Origin: Sordaria brevicollis
Taxonomy: Eukaryota > Ascomycota > Sordariomycetes > Sordariales > Sordariaceae
NCBI GenBank assembly: GCA_033439795.1
Contig: JAUTDP010000008.1
Location: 124,001 to 188,000, forward strand
Direction of reading: 5' to 3'
Length of the DNA stretch: 64,000 bases
Position numbers and translations under genes: made by a program. Under the pieces are notes generated by a model. That model ran no database searches. It was not told the DNA's origin and saw only the letters and a program-made list of their open reading frames with translations. This document shows positions 23,145 to 35,154 of this stretch, in pieces; positions within the stretch are counted from its first letter, which is position 1, and each line of letters begins with the position of its first letter.

Positions 23145-24754
23145 TTTGATGGGGTTTGGTTGTGTATTAAAGAAGTAAGGGTAGTAAAAGGGTGGTGAAA
23201 GCAAAAAGTTGATCAAGACTCGAGAAAGATGGCGTCGCGAGGAGGAGAGTGGGTTGTTGGAGAAGACGGAGGGCAGCGATGCGGTGGATGAGATGGATGG
23301 GATGTGCAAAATTGAGGACGGGCTTCACTTTGGCGGGCGGCGGGCGGCGGAAAGTGAGAAAGCCAAGCAAGTGCCTCTCTCTGTCTCTGAAGGCCAGCCA
23401 GCCAGCAACGAACGAACGAACGAACGAAACGCCCGTGCTCTCCCTCCACCCACTGCCCACTGCTTCGACCAGGCCGTGGTCCGCCATAGTGGGGAAATTT
23501 TATTGTTGACACGAGCCTGCCCAATGAGGTAAAGCGTGGTTTCTCTCCCTCTGTCTGACCAATGACACGACACTCTTGTCTGAAATTCAACCACTCCCGT
23601 CGTCAGGCTCAAATCCGCCAAGAGCCCTTTTCTTCCTCCAGTCTCCCTCGCGCCCGCCTGGTCTGTCTGTCTTTTTGTCATCAACCACCTGCATCAGTCA
23701 TCGAAACCTTCTGTCTCCTGTCCCTCCGACATCAACGATCTTCCGGCAGCGACAGCGGCTTCTCTGAGGTGGTGACGACTCGCGAACTTTCAGCGGACGG
23801 GCAGTGACAACTTTCAGTAATTCGATGGTCCGTGCACCACTACCCCTTTGGTGGCCACCAGGGGCATCACAGGCACCACCACCACCACCCGCTGGCCACT
23901 GGCAGCAGTGACAGACAGGCGGTTGCCGTGGTGCCTCCGGTCTTGCACTGTTTTGTTCGCCAGTCCATCTGTCGTCCTTGCCCCTTGTTGGACTCCTCCC
24001 AGACGGCCGGTCCAGAACTCGGATTTGTAAAGTTCAAATAAATCGCCAGCCACCACGTCAGGGGCTCCCAAAGAAAAGTCCGGGGTTAAAGTGCTTTTTT
24101 TGAAGGGCCCGGGTCATTCTTTTCTGGAAACTTGCGGTGGAGAATAGACTTGCCCTGCGTCTTGGTGCATCGGCTGGGTACCTGACGACAACATGAGCTC
24201 GCTGCCAACAATCAGGACAAGTGGAAGAAATCACAAAGGTTGTTCTCTAAGAAGGGGTTGATATATTCACAGCTTCTTCTTACCTTCCTATATGGTATCA
24301 CAGGATTTACCTAGTGTTTTTACATGGCATGGTCATGGTAGGCCAACCCCAAGCTTCCGGTATATGCATGCATAACCCATGAGGATTTGCACCGGCTATG
24401 GAGCAGATCCATGTACGGTATTTTTTTACCCCTGAATTGCTCAACCAGCTGCTCGGTAAAGAGAGTGGCACCTAGCTTCATGCCAGCATCTCAGCTCGAC
24501 ATCAAAACAACAAATGCACACAAGATATTCCAATTGGTGGCCATTATTGGTTGATTGGCTTCATCTCTTTGGGTACAGACGAAATATCGTGAAGTGACCC
24601 AATGCCGCAGCATTGGACCTGCAACCTGCACGTTCCTGCAGTAGTTGAGTGATCAGGCACACATCAGTTGTACAAACAGATGAACGTCATCGATAAAATC
24701 AGATTGGGCTCAGCTTCAATTGTCTCTATCTCTCTCTCTTCCCTCAATTTCTCC
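23145..24754. other. Alpha-tubulin promoter region and downstream spacer
   Basis: About 1.6 kb upstream of alpha-tubulin, reaching the 3' end of the next leftward gene. It contains a short (AACG)n array near 23407-23427 and a CAC-rich stretch near 23872-23890. No supported gene; open frames in it overlap on both strands and lack family features. Confidence 0.45.
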
Positions 24755-26519
24755 TCACCATCCTCTCCTTGATCCCATACTTACCTCCGATTGACCTGCA
24801 TTGAGGAAAGACGAGAGCGTAGACTCGCAACCACCATGTCTATATTCTCCGTCTTGCTGGTGGTCATCGTTTGCATGATCAGCTCCATGTCTTGAGACCC
24901 CCATATAATTTCTGCATTTGCGGTTCTGCCTGATCGCCCGCTGAGTCCCGGTTGAGTGGGCCTCCTCCTCCCTAGCAGTCTTCAACTGACTCTCGTAGAC
25001 TCCATAGCCTGGTGCGATTATGCGCATGTCTTCTTCTGATGCGCATGGGTCGAGGTGAAAGGCCGGCCAGACAACGTTCAAGAGATCACAAGAGCCATGT
25101 GCGGTGCTGGCGTCAGCAGTTGCCGCGGTCGATGCAATGGGAAGTGCTCTGATGATCGACCCGGGCGGTGACGGTGGAGTGGATAGCTTATCGATGTCGT
25201 GGGCGAAAGTGAGGTTGGAGCATGACATGACGGGGGACGACTGCCCGTTTCCCATCAGCGAGTAATTCTGCCTGGGGCTTTCTGGGTATTCTCCGGGAAA
25301 CGTCTCGTCGAGCAGCTCCTCGCTCACCACGACAAGAGATGACAATTGTAGTGCATGGTATGCTGCCGTGTTGGGCGGTGCCCAGTCTTCAGTCGAGTAG
25401 TAGACCCTGTCTACCAACTTTTGCATGTGATGCCAAACCTGGCAGGCTTTTCTGCAGAAACGGTCAAGGCGGTCCCGAAAGCGAGCCCGCTCTGACTCTG
25501 GCAACAGCGGTCCGACGCAGTTATCCACATTGGCTGTCAGTGTCTCAATCTTGGCTTTGACCTTCTCTTTCCATACGGCCTTGTCGATGGAGCCAAGGAG
25601 CACAGAGCGCAAATAGGCTTCTTTGACGGGATCCATGGTCTTAAGCAATCTTGTGAGCTCCTCGTTGGCGCGGGCATCCTCGAACAAATACGTCGGGTGA
25701 AAGACGTGTTCCCTCAGCTCGGCATAGAGAACAGCGAGAACTGCAGCGGTGCGCATCTGCTTGGCGGCCGTGGTGTTGGACAAGGGAAGCGGGATCCGGG
25801 CTTGGTGAACGATATTGTGCTTTCTCAGTTGGTCCCATAAAGTGGCGTTGGCGAAGGAAGACTGAGGAAGATTCACTCCAAAGAACTTCTTGGCTAGGTC
25901 GCAGGCGTGGGCAAAGATCTTGTTGAAACGGTTGGCTCTGCGTCCCGAGTAGTCAGTAGATGAAGAGATATGGGTAATTCAGGACCAGAACTCACATCTC
26001 TTCTGCTGATTCGCGCCCCAATGGGATAGAGAAGTTCTTTACTTCTTCCAGCTGCAGCCTGTAATCGTCCCGTTCTTGCCTCGCTGCCTCCAACTCTTGC
26101 TCGATCGCTTCCTTGTCTCTGCTCTTTCGGCGTTCTTCTTCAAGACTTTGAGTGAGATCCGCAATCTTGCTCTTCGCATTTTCCAGGTCGTTTTCAGCCC
26201 TTGTAATCTTCTGGGCTTTCTCGTCTAGCTGATGCGTTTTAGCGGCGATAATTGCACCAGAATGGTCTGCCTCCTTCTGAAGGGACTGTACTTGCTTATC
26301 TTTCTCTTGTAACTCCCGGTACGCTTTGTCAAGTCTTGCTTGAGTGTTGTGCAAGCTCTGGAGGTTCGTCTCATGGGTTGTGGTGAGTTTCTTGACCTTG
26401 TCGCGAAGCTCGGCGTTCTCGTCGCAAATGCCCTTTAGCTTCTCATAGGACGTGTGCACAATGATGTCCTGGAAGAGCTTCGACACCACCTCCGCATGGT
26501 CTACCTCGTCTGGAAGCAT
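24755..26519 (-). CDS. Coiled-coil protein of unknown function
   Basis: Two exons, 25996-26519 and 24755-25937, separated by a 58-nt intron (GTGAGT...GCAG) that joins AEEI to ANRFNKIF; 568 aa. The first about 165 residues are almost all coiled coil (heptads rich in Glu, Lys, Gln, Leu, as in ARLDKAYRELQEKDKQVQ). The second part begins with a helical, conserved-looking region (residues about 175-360, including FAHACDLAKKFFGV, WHHMQKLVDRVYY and LVVVSEELLDETFPGE) and ends in a Ser/Thr/His-rich tail. No family recognised. The frame ends soon after a possible donor (GAG/GTAAGT at about 24783), so another small 3' exon is possible. Confidence 0.65.
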
Positions 26520-28336
26520 GTTGGGCTTGGATTGTGTTAGCTCTCGAGGAATTGAGTCTGGGATCAAAATGGAGGTGAGATCAGGTACCGATGAACTTAT
26601 ATAGAATGTCAAGTGACTGAGTCGCAATGGCTTTGTTTCCCTGCTTTTGCTTCCTAGTCCCACAAAGCGATTGTGTCTTCCGGTCTGAGGCAAGAATCCG
26701 TCCATTCGGGCGGAGAAAGAAGCGTGGAAATCGTCTCGGAAGCGCAAACTGAGGGCCTCGCACATTGAACCGCCAGATCAGGCTGTCGAAAGGCCCATGA
26801 TGCTGGCGGTAAAAAAACTGCAAACTTGAGAAGGTCGAAGAATCCATCACACAGACTTCCTGATCCCATTGTCGTCGTTTGACATGGTCTGGTCTATCCA
26901 TGTTGTGCGAGTGTTTGGTGCTGTTGCAGAAGCAGTCAACCGCTGCCGAAAGCCGAATGACGATGCCAACCTCAACGGTGAGAAGGCTAAGTACTTCTGG
27001 CTGCTGACTACCTCTATGAGAATTTCCTTTTCGATTCGTGCCCGGGCAACCTTTCTGAAGCATTGTCTTCCGCTTTCTACTAGGGAAGGAGCTGCTTGCT
27101 GAATTCATTTGCCGTCGGAATCCAAATGGCAGGATCGGAAGGTAAGCAGGTGAGCATCAAGAGGAAGGAGCGAAGACTAAAGAGGTCAGAAGGATCGATC
27201 TCCGCAGAGATTCCCGCGAAAGCCTTCTTCTCTTCTTCGCTCTCCTTTTCCACTCAAGTTGAATATTTCTTCGATCTTCTCTTTCCACACGCAAAATCGC
27301 TCGTGAGTGAGCAGGTCGGCCATCACTTACCAATCCATCATCAACCCATCGTCAACTGGACTCCATGATACCTCTTCCCACCCACATATCCAAGACCATC
27401 ATTTGATGGTGACCATCCTCCTCCTCATTGACCTCGAATTTCGCCCAATCGCCTTGATTCCACCACCCCCAGAATCCAACATATAAATTGCTCCGAGACA
27501 AGCCTCCCTTCATGAGACCAGCGCGCCAATTATGGTGAACCGAGACGAGGCCGCCGGGAGTGGCTTGAAGCCCAAATGCAAGCAATCAATCATAATCCCG
27601 AGCCCATGGTGACAGGACATCGGGAAACACAACGTTGAAGCAGGTCAGATCTGACATGCTTCCGTTTGTGTTTGGGGGACACTGCACCATGTCTGATGAT
27701 GCCGATGCTACGTGAAAAGGTACGTACCTAGCAAAGGCAAGTGGACAGCTGGCCAAGACATGCTGACAGCTGATCCATGACTGCGTGCCGGCCCGCGGCG
27801 GGTGAGCTAGCCGTCAATAAGCGGATCACTATCCCGCTTTGGGCTAGACTTTTCCGGAGAGATAACCGCAAGCCCAGTGCACCAGCCACTCGGCCACACC
27901 GGCGATATGGGCGCTGTGCCTCTTTCTTGCTGGAATTGGGACTTCATTGCAACGACACGACACGACCCGGACACAAAGACAAAAGATATAACCAGACCAC
28001 TGTCCCGGTGCGGCGCTGACGGAAACTCTAATATTACGACCTCTTTCTCTTCTGCGTATCATCAGATGTAGACCCGGTTGTTCTTACTCTGTAAACCATG
28101 GCCGTTGACGATGCGTGAAACCTGCCCTTTTTCATTCTCATTCTCATTCTCATTTCCATCTCCTCTTATCCAAGTGCCATCCACATCTGAAGGTCACGGC
28201 TTCCTTCACTTTGGAGGCTCATTTTGTGATACTTCCAGCATCCCCCACTCCCGGACAATGAGCTCATTCGAATCATAGCCCAGTACTCTTATCACAAGAA
28301 TATCCGCGATTTCGCGAGTAACTGAGGACAACAGCA
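26520..28336. other. Divergent intergenic region, coiled-coil gene / BTB gene
   Basis: About 1.8 kb with no supported gene. It should hold leaders of both flanking genes. A short TCATTC hexamer repeat lies near 28130-28156. Open frames here show no recognisable domain. Confidence 0.4.
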
Positions 28337-30088
28337 ATGGCCAGCTCAGGGGGTGATGTTCACTCCAGAAATGGTGGACATGGCGTATCCTCCTTTTCAG
28401 CCTCTTCACACCAACGGATAGTCCACATACCGAATATCCTTCCTCATGAGCGAGTGTTTCCCATCCAAATCGGCTCCGAGCTGTTTAAGCTGTCCGGAGC
28501 TTCAATATCATCTGATGGTGTGTCACGAACCCTCTCACTCCTTACGACCCCAGACTAACCGTCAACAGCCCCCTCATATTTCTCCCAATACTTCCTCTGC
28601 CAACTCAAACAAGCCACCGACGCCGGCCAAGACCCATCCACCGCTATTCGAACCCTCTACATCGACCGCGACCCCGTAACCTTCAAAGACATCTCCCTGC
28701 ACCTCCAAGGCTACCATGTCAAACCCAGAGACGCCTCCCACTTTGTCCGTCTCTTCGCCGACGCCCAGTTCTACTCTCTTCCCAAACTCATCTCCCAGCT
28801 ATACGAGGAACCCATCCACATCACCATCGGCTCCACGCCCTTCCAGATTCCACGAGACATCTTCTCCCTCTCTGGGCCCGGAAACACGCCCAACTTCTTC
28901 ACCTTGGGATTCGCTATCTTCTTCAGTAACCCCGAGGATCTGTTCCCCGGGTTGGACAGAGAAGGCTTGATTCGTCCACCGTCGATAGTACCACCCAGTG
29001 TACCGAACCGCAGTGCTGAGGTGTTTGAGGAGTTGTTGCATATGCTAAGGGGCTATCCGGTCAAAATCAGAGATGAGACGCATCGCCAGGAGCTGCTAAG
29101 AGATTGTCGGTACTTCAACTTCAAGGGGTTAGAGCAAAGGTTGATTCCTCACGACAAAGGGTTCAATCAAGCTCGCGGAAGGGAGGAAATCGTGCTGAGG
29201 CTAAGAGACATCTTGAAGAGCGGGATATCAGTCGTCAACGAACCTATGGTCGGCGATCCGTTGGCGGGGTGGGTAAATTATGCCCGGCCGTACGTGGACG
29301 ACAAAGCGATGGAGTTGGTCCTCGAAATCGGCGAAGAAGGCACACGGTTACACTTTGGGCCCGGCGGAAAAGAAGTCAGAGCCGAGTTCTTCAGGGATAC
29401 CAAGACCAGAGTTGCAAAGTTGTTCGAGCTCGTTGCGACAAAGCTCAACTTACCTTCTTCCACCCAACCTTTGGGTCTACTAATGGCTAAAGGAGGGCGA
29501 AACAGCGAACCACCAACGCCAGGAAATACGCCTCTCAGCGAAGATCTCGTTCGCGTCATCCTCGATCCGGAAGCAAGCATCACGTTAGACGGCCAGCCGT
29601 GGACACCAACAGATGACTCTGATTCTGATCCAAATTTTCCACATACTGGAACGAACGTCAACACCCCCAACACCACAATCCCAATCCCTTCCATCCCCTC
29701 CGCCCCTTCCTCAACCAACGATCTTCTGACAACCGAATCACCAATGTCAAACTCCAACTTCAGCACACCCTATCAACAACAAGAAAACCCCCTTAAACGC
29801 CGCCGCCTCTCCTCCTCCCACACTCACACTCCCCAAACACCCAAAACTCCCTACGGCGTCGCCACCACCACTTCTCCCCTCGTCGGTGGTGGTAGAGACG
29901 AACAATGGATCGTCAAAACGGGTCAGTGGCGGTTACGCATCCAGTCCGTTCCCAAGACTTCTACAAACAGCGCGGTGCCGCCAAACCCGGCTAAAGCAAG
30001 TGTGGAGTGTTGTCTGGTGGCGGTCAAGGTTGAGGCTGTTAGGAGGGAGAGGGGGAGGAATGCGGGGAGGGCGTTTTTGGGTGGTTAG
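28337..30088 (+). CDS. Protein with two tandem BTB/POZ domains
   Basis: Two exons, 28337-28517 and 28569-30088, with a 51-nt intron (GTGTGT...CAACAG); 566 aa. After a short Ser/Gly-rich start, BTB domain 1 covers about residues 38-145. It contains FPIQIGSELFKLSGASI, then after the splice the typical helix AQFYSLPKLISQLYEE. A second BTB-like unit follows at about 148-255 (ITIGSTPFQIPRDIF... RDCRYFNFKGLEQRLI). This is the fungal form in which the peptide GxxxFxLxRxxL occurs twice. BTB domains mediate dimerisation and often recruit cullin-3; whether this one does is not visible. The C-terminal half has Ser/Thr/Asn-rich linkers, a basic KRRR segment and a conserved-looking WIVKTGQWRLRI. The specific role is unknown. 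Confidence 0.8.
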
Positions 30089-31927
30089 AAGCATCAAAGT
30101 TTGAAGGGGATGGATTGGTGGCGCGGGTGATGCGCATTCGCGTGGAGGAGGAGGAGGAGGTGGGGGGGGACGAAGGTTGGTATATATTTGTCAGTATCAG
30201 TATCAATATCAGTGAGGTTAAGGGCCGAGAGGGGGGCTTGGTGGCGGTGTGGATGAAGGATTTCGTAATGTGCAGGAGAGACAACTCTCAACAAAACAGT
30301 GTTAGTGGACAAAATTAGTTGAGGTGTTGATGGATGGATGGCTGGGTGGATGGATTGTGGCCAAGGGGGTGGGATGGGCAGGTGTAGATGGAAGGGAAGG
30401 AGGGATTTGGTGTGATGAACGGGAATCTGGGGGGGTTAAGTTGGGTATGGTTTCGGCGCGAGAATCAATGGATGGAAATCCCGGCAGAGACGTCAGTGGA
30501 GGACGGGTTAGGGGGGATCAAACGAATGGGTGGATGAGATATGATGTTACGGGGAGGGGAACGTGGGAAGCCCAATGGAGGAGGAACCAACCGAAGAACC
30601 AACCAACGTGACGGTGAATGGAGAGGGTTTTACAGTTTTACTCGGAGGGATTGAAGGCAAATCCGGCATACGTTCAGTCATATGGAATGAGGTCCATACA
30701 CAGAAATTAGCAGTGCACAGAGTATGGGCGTGGTCAATACAGGAACCTTATAGCAAAAATTTGAAAACTCGGTCTTGAAAAAGTTTATTCCCAACCGTGA
30801 TAGCCAGATGCGCAAAACCAGGCAAACTTCCAAATATCTGATGCAACTGTGGTTCCACATTCCACATAGGTACTTCGCTTGACCATCCAAGTCAAAACTC
30901 AGGTTAACGCCCCCTTTTGCCGGAGGGACATGTGTCAGGCCACGACGTGAAATTAACCCCTTCTGCTTCCATCGCACGTTATCAAGCAGAACCCCGAGAA
31001 GTCCAGCGCATCGACTTGAGCCACCCCCTTTTAAATCCCGCCCTCATCTTCCTCTCCCATCCACATTCTTTTTGGTGCTTGTAACATACGGTACCATTCC
31101 AACCTAGCCAAGACAAGATCACCAAATTGTAACGGAAAACGCCTGTCCACTGTCCCAATTTTCGTGAATCCCCAGTACCGAAACGCCCAACTTGAAGCAC
31201 ATGGCCCGCCCAGACAAAGCCCAACGCCAACGCCAGCACACCCTAAGCCACCCCACAATGGCTCCCATCTCATCTGCATGCTTCCCCGAGTTCCTGGCAA
31301 AAACGGATCGATGCATTCTCAGGTGCAAATAGCACGGGCGGGCAGCGCGGGACGTCTTGGTGAGTCTTTCCTTGATTTTCGGATGATGGTAGGTGGGCAC
31401 CGTTTGCTTTCCTTCCTGATGTGATCGAAATTATTCGAGGATCGAATCAGGCTGAGTCGGAGTCGGTTCAAGTTATCGTTAACTGCGGCTAAGAGTCACT
31501 CGTACCGATAAGGCATGAGGAGAGTCGAGGCACCGTAAAGACGATTGGTGGCTTGGTTGGGCTCGAATGACTGTGTCGATCGGCTGGCTGGCTGGTCGTA
31601 TGTACCAGCATGACATGACATGATCGGATGCAGGTATTGTAAGGGTGACGACGAACGGGATGGCGTGTATTGATCGACCGAGGTTGGCCCAAAAAACGAT
31701 CCGACCTGTTTTGTCATTTGGTGGTGGTCGTGCTTGTAACTGGGGGTGTCGAGGTCGGTTTGTTGGAAGGAATTCCCAAGCTCTCTCGCTCTCGGCCCCC
31801 GATGTTTTGATTTGACTGATTGACGAGCCTCGAGGAGCAAAGTAAATCATCGGTTCGGTTCCCAAACACCTCTCGCTCCATGGGATCTCTTTTTCTTTGA
31901 AACTTCTTCCGTCGTCGGTAGTCGAGC
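30089..31927. other. Intergenic region, 3' of BTB gene and 3' of DPH3
   Basis: About 1.8 kb between two convergent genes. It contains a TGGA-rich simple repeat near 30325-30356 and otherwise nothing I can support; open frames on both strands look like chance. Confidence 0.4.
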
Positions 31928-32365
31928 TTAAGCAGAAACAGCAACACCCACTCCAGCGTCAGGCGCCTTGGGGAGGTTATCCTATTTTTTTTTCGCATCG
32001 TTAGCATCAACATTATCCTCAATTAGTCCTTCCCCTTGCCCTTCCCCTTCCTCTTCCTCTTCCCCTCCCCTTGCCCTTCCCCTTCTCTTGGTCCCTCTTC
32101 CCTTCCCCCATCCCCTTCCCTTCCCCCCTCTCCCCTCACCCCCTCCAGAAGATCGGTTAATACTCACAACCTCAAAAATAACCCTAACCATCAAACTACA
32201 ACTCGGACAAACGGCAATGTCCTGCCCGTCCTGGAGGTCCAAGAGAGAAATCTCGAACTTGTCGCCGCACGGGCAGGGGTAACTATAGGTCTGCAGGGCG
32301 GGGTCGTAGGTCATGTCTTCGATCTCGACTTCGTCGTAGATTGAGTATTCCTCGTCGGCGGACAT
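31928..32365 (-). CDS. dph3: Diphthamide biosynthesis / Elongator factor DPH3 (CSL zinc finger)
   Basis: Two exons, 32168-32365 and 31928-31981, with a 186-nt intron (GTGAGT...AATAG); 83 aa, matching the usual length of about 80. The DPH-type (CSL) zinc finger is complete: C31-x-C33 in [11 protein letters not shown] and C53-x2-C56 in [13 protein letters not shown]. Splicing restores VIFEVDNLPK, the conserved end of the domain. DPH3 (yeast Kti11) supplies electrons to the Dph1-Dph2 radical enzyme for diphthamide formation on elongation factor 2, and takes part in Elongator-dependent tRNA wobble-uridine modification. It acts in the cytosol. The intron is a strongly strand-biased CCCTT-type pyrimidine tract on the plus strand (about 32020-32150). 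Confidence 0.95.
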
Positions 32366-33049
32366 CTTCGCGGTGATGGGTTTGGGTTGGAGTCGTGGGA
32401 GGAAGGAAGGTTCGAGTTGTTGGCTGCGAGAATATGATAAATCGGCGCGAAGCGAGCGAGGTTAGGTTGGAGTGGTTTTGGATAATTTGGTGACGAGCGA
32501 GCGAGGGAGGGAAAAGTGTTGGGAGTCGGGAGTGTTGACGGGTTGGTTGGTGTTGGCCGGGTTGGAGGTTAAAGATGGGAAAGTTAAAAAGAGTCACCGG
32601 GACAAGAAAGTTGGAGGGGCAAAATCCAACCGTCAGATGTGAAGGGAACTTTTGGCGCGTGCGCCGGGCGTGAACACAAATGTGAATGTGGGGGGGGGGG
32701 GGTTATTGTAAGTTACGCTCTGATACGCTGAATTGGACGGTGCGTGTAAGTGGGCGGTGCGTAACTTACCACCGCAACGTATCACACTGTCAGTGGTAAC
32801 TTTGTAAATTCCGGTACTGTAGGTGAAGCGTAGGCCAGCATGCAGTAAACGCAATGCATGCCGAACGGTCCTTCACTCCTAAATGCAACATTTCCGCAAG
32901 ATGAAAAACGTTCCTAAAGGTTTCTCAAGCAAAAAACAGCTGCAGTTTCTCATTATGCAAGAAACTCATGCAATGCGCAGTCACCACAACGTGCATTCGA
33001 CTGCAGCATGCACCCATAAGCACATGCCAAAGTACCTTTCTTCAACAAA
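32366..33049. other. DPH3 upstream region
   Basis: Promoter side of DPH3 up to the tRNA gene. It carries a G13 run (32690-32702) and a perfect 11-bp inverted repeat (32708-32718 with 32759-32769). No gene seen. Confidence 0.5.
32708..32769. repeat. Perfect 11-bp inverted repeat, 40-bp spacer
   Basis: GTAAGTTACGC at 32708-32718 is matched by GCGTAACTTAC at 32759-32769. A second, interleaved pair (TGATACG at 32721-32727, CGTATCA at 32778-32784) is also exact. This could be a pair of opposed protein-binding sites. Confidence 0.6.
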
Positions 33050-33121
33050 GGCCCTATGGCGCAACGGTAGCGCGTTCGACTCCAGATCGAAAGGTTATCC
33101 GTTCAAATCGGGTTGGGGTCA
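33050..33121 (+). tRNA. tRNA-Trp (anticodon CCA), no intron
   Basis: Full cloverleaf: 7-bp acceptor stem (GGCCCTA with TGGGGTC, two G-U type pairs), D stem GCGC/GCGC, anticodon stem TTCGA/TCGAA around loop CTCCAGA (anticodon CCA), T stem ATCCG/CGGGT around TTCAAAT, discriminator A at 33121. The B-box-like GGTTATCCGTTCAAATC lies within. It reads UGG codons as tryptophan. CCA is not encoded, as usual in eukaryotes. Confidence 0.93.
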
Positions 33122-33132
33122 TTTACAATATC

Positions 33133-33138
33133 TTTTTT
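33133..33138 (+). terminator. RNA polymerase III terminator of tRNA-Trp
   Basis: Run of six T residues 12 nt after the tRNA, followed by another T6 run at about 33141-33146. Confidence 0.75.
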
Positions 33139-34056
33139 CCTTTTTTCTGTTTTTGCATCTTTGAATAGCAAACTACTTCTCACTTTATTTTTCTTTTTCT
33201 TTTTTTTTTGTTTTTGCATTTTGGTGGTCTTGTTATAATCTTTCAAATACCATTTTTCACGACAGGAGTCGAATATGGACCAAATGTTATGAGATACCGG
33301 AAACGTTTCACAGACTTTAAAGGAATGAAAACTCGTTATTAACCAATTCGTATATGTACAACAGACTCCGCATTACGCCTCTTCATGCTTTCTCCTTCTC
33401 CTCCTTCTACTCCTGCTCCCATCATTTCACAACCCCAACCTTCCCAAGCCTCTCGTATATACCCTCTCCATCCCATCTACATCTCACACCTACCACTTCT
33501 CCTCACCGCACCACCCAATCCACTTCCTGCTACCCTCTAACATTGATGTGCCCAACCCCCTCACTCGCTCTCGTATGCATCCACCAAAAATCTCTAGGAT
33601 ATCCATCCCAGACCCCTTAACACGTTTCAACCACCAAATCCTTCCCTGGTGTATGTGCCCTGCCTGATCTAAAACTCTCCCGTCCTCAACCTCCTCATAT
33701 CCTCTCTTCCACTACAACTGGATGTCTCATCCTCCACGAAACTCTCTCCAAACACAATAGAAGAAAAAATCAGCTACCATATCCACCATGCGTGCATAAG
33801 CAACAAACATTGGATAAAGATAGGTACTTAACAGGGATCAATGATTTGTATAACCAACTACCTCTCCCTCTCTACTCAACCACCTTCACCATCCACAACC
33901 TATTACATCCCAACTTTCCGCTCGACACTCTTCTTTACTCGACCCGAACATCCACGACCACATCCCAAAAGGAATCCAAGAAGACAACCCAACCCAACCC
34001 AACCAACCCAAAAAACACTCAACATAGGAAATCAAACACATCAAAGAAAAGGCTTC
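33139..34056. other. Intergenic region, tRNA-Trp to secreted-protein gene
   Basis: T- and C-rich DNA downstream of the tRNA gene, leading into the probable 3' UTR of the leftward secreted-protein gene. No gene supported. Confidence 0.45.
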
Positions 34057-35154
34057 TCACAACAAAGCCATCCCCACCGCCGCAAACACGCCCAACCCCA
34101 CCGCCGGTCCCTGAAGCGGCACCTTGCCAGCCGCGGCGCTAGGCACCGACGACGGAGACGCGGTGTGGGTCGAAGTAGAGGTGACCACGTTCGAGGTGCT
34201 AGAGGGGGAAGAAGAAGAGACGACGGTGGTGGTTGTTGCGACGGAAGAGGAGGGGGTTACGGTTACGACGGCTTTTTGTTGATTATTAGTACAAGTATGG
34301 GGGTTGAGAGGGAAGGATTTGAAAGGGAGGTGAAGAGAGGGGTGGATGGGGAGTGAAGAGGGTGGTGAAGTGGTGGTCAGGGCAGTTAGAAGGGCAAAGG
34401 AGCGAGTGTGTGACCAGCCGGCGGCGGTGGGAACTCGGGGTAATGATGTAACTCCTCATGATTCCGCTTCTGCTCATTCTTCCTCTCCTCGTGGTGGTGA
34501 TGCTTATGCATCCACTCCTCAGGAGAGGAAACATGAACAGCAGGAGGAAGCAACGAATGATGAGGCGGCGGAACAGGACGCGGTTCCTGAATAGGGATAG
34601 GTGCTCTGGGAGGGGGGAAAGGTGGGAATGTGACGATAGGAAGAGGAGGTTTGTGGTGGGGATGACGGGGAATTTTCTCGGTGTTGTCCCGCTGCTCAAA
34701 CATGGCTGCCCTTTCCGCGTTCAGGCCTCGTCTGTGACCACCACCACCACCTCTGGCACCTCCGGCAGGCGGCACCGCCGGAGGGACACTCGTGATGCGA
34801 GGCGGCGGCGATGATGGGAATTGGAGCATGCATGAGGCTATACAACTTTGAAGAGGTTCGTTGGGAGCGATGGGAGGTGCTGTGACGGAAGAAACAAAAA
34901 ACAGTTGGGATTTCTGCCTGTGAATGATAAACGAGACTTTTTGAGAGTGTAGGGTGATATCGGGATGTGGATGTGGATGGGAATTAAGGCAGTGATGAGG
35001 GCGATCAATGAAAAGAAGACTTACCCGAAGCAGTCGAGGTCGGCGAGCTCACGACAATGGTGCTCACAGGCACCAAGGTGTCGCTGGTAACAGTGGTTTG
35101 AGCGGCGGCGAGGCCGGCAGCGCCGAGAGCAGCGAGAACGGTTGAGCAACGCAT
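34057..35154 (-). CDS. Secreted Ser/Thr-rich, probably GPI-anchored protein (exon structure unresolved)
   Basis: The first exon, 35025-35154, encodes a clear signal peptide (MRCSTVLAALGAAGLAAAQ) and a Ser/Thr/Val-rich start. The last exon, 34057-34271, encodes a Ser/Thr-rich stretch and a hydrophobic end (GPAVGLGVFAAVGMALL) typical of GPI-anchor addition. Joining them directly (753-nt intron, GTAAGT...AAAAAG) gives 114 aa. An alternative middle exon, 34415-34837, entered at a good TATAG acceptor, is in frame with both ends and adds a Pro/His-rich segment of 141 codons (255 aa in total). A third form ends inside that exon at 34386 (193 aa). All three are phase-consistent. The probable location is plasma membrane or cell wall. 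Family not recognised beyond small GPI-type wall proteins. Confidence 0.6.
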
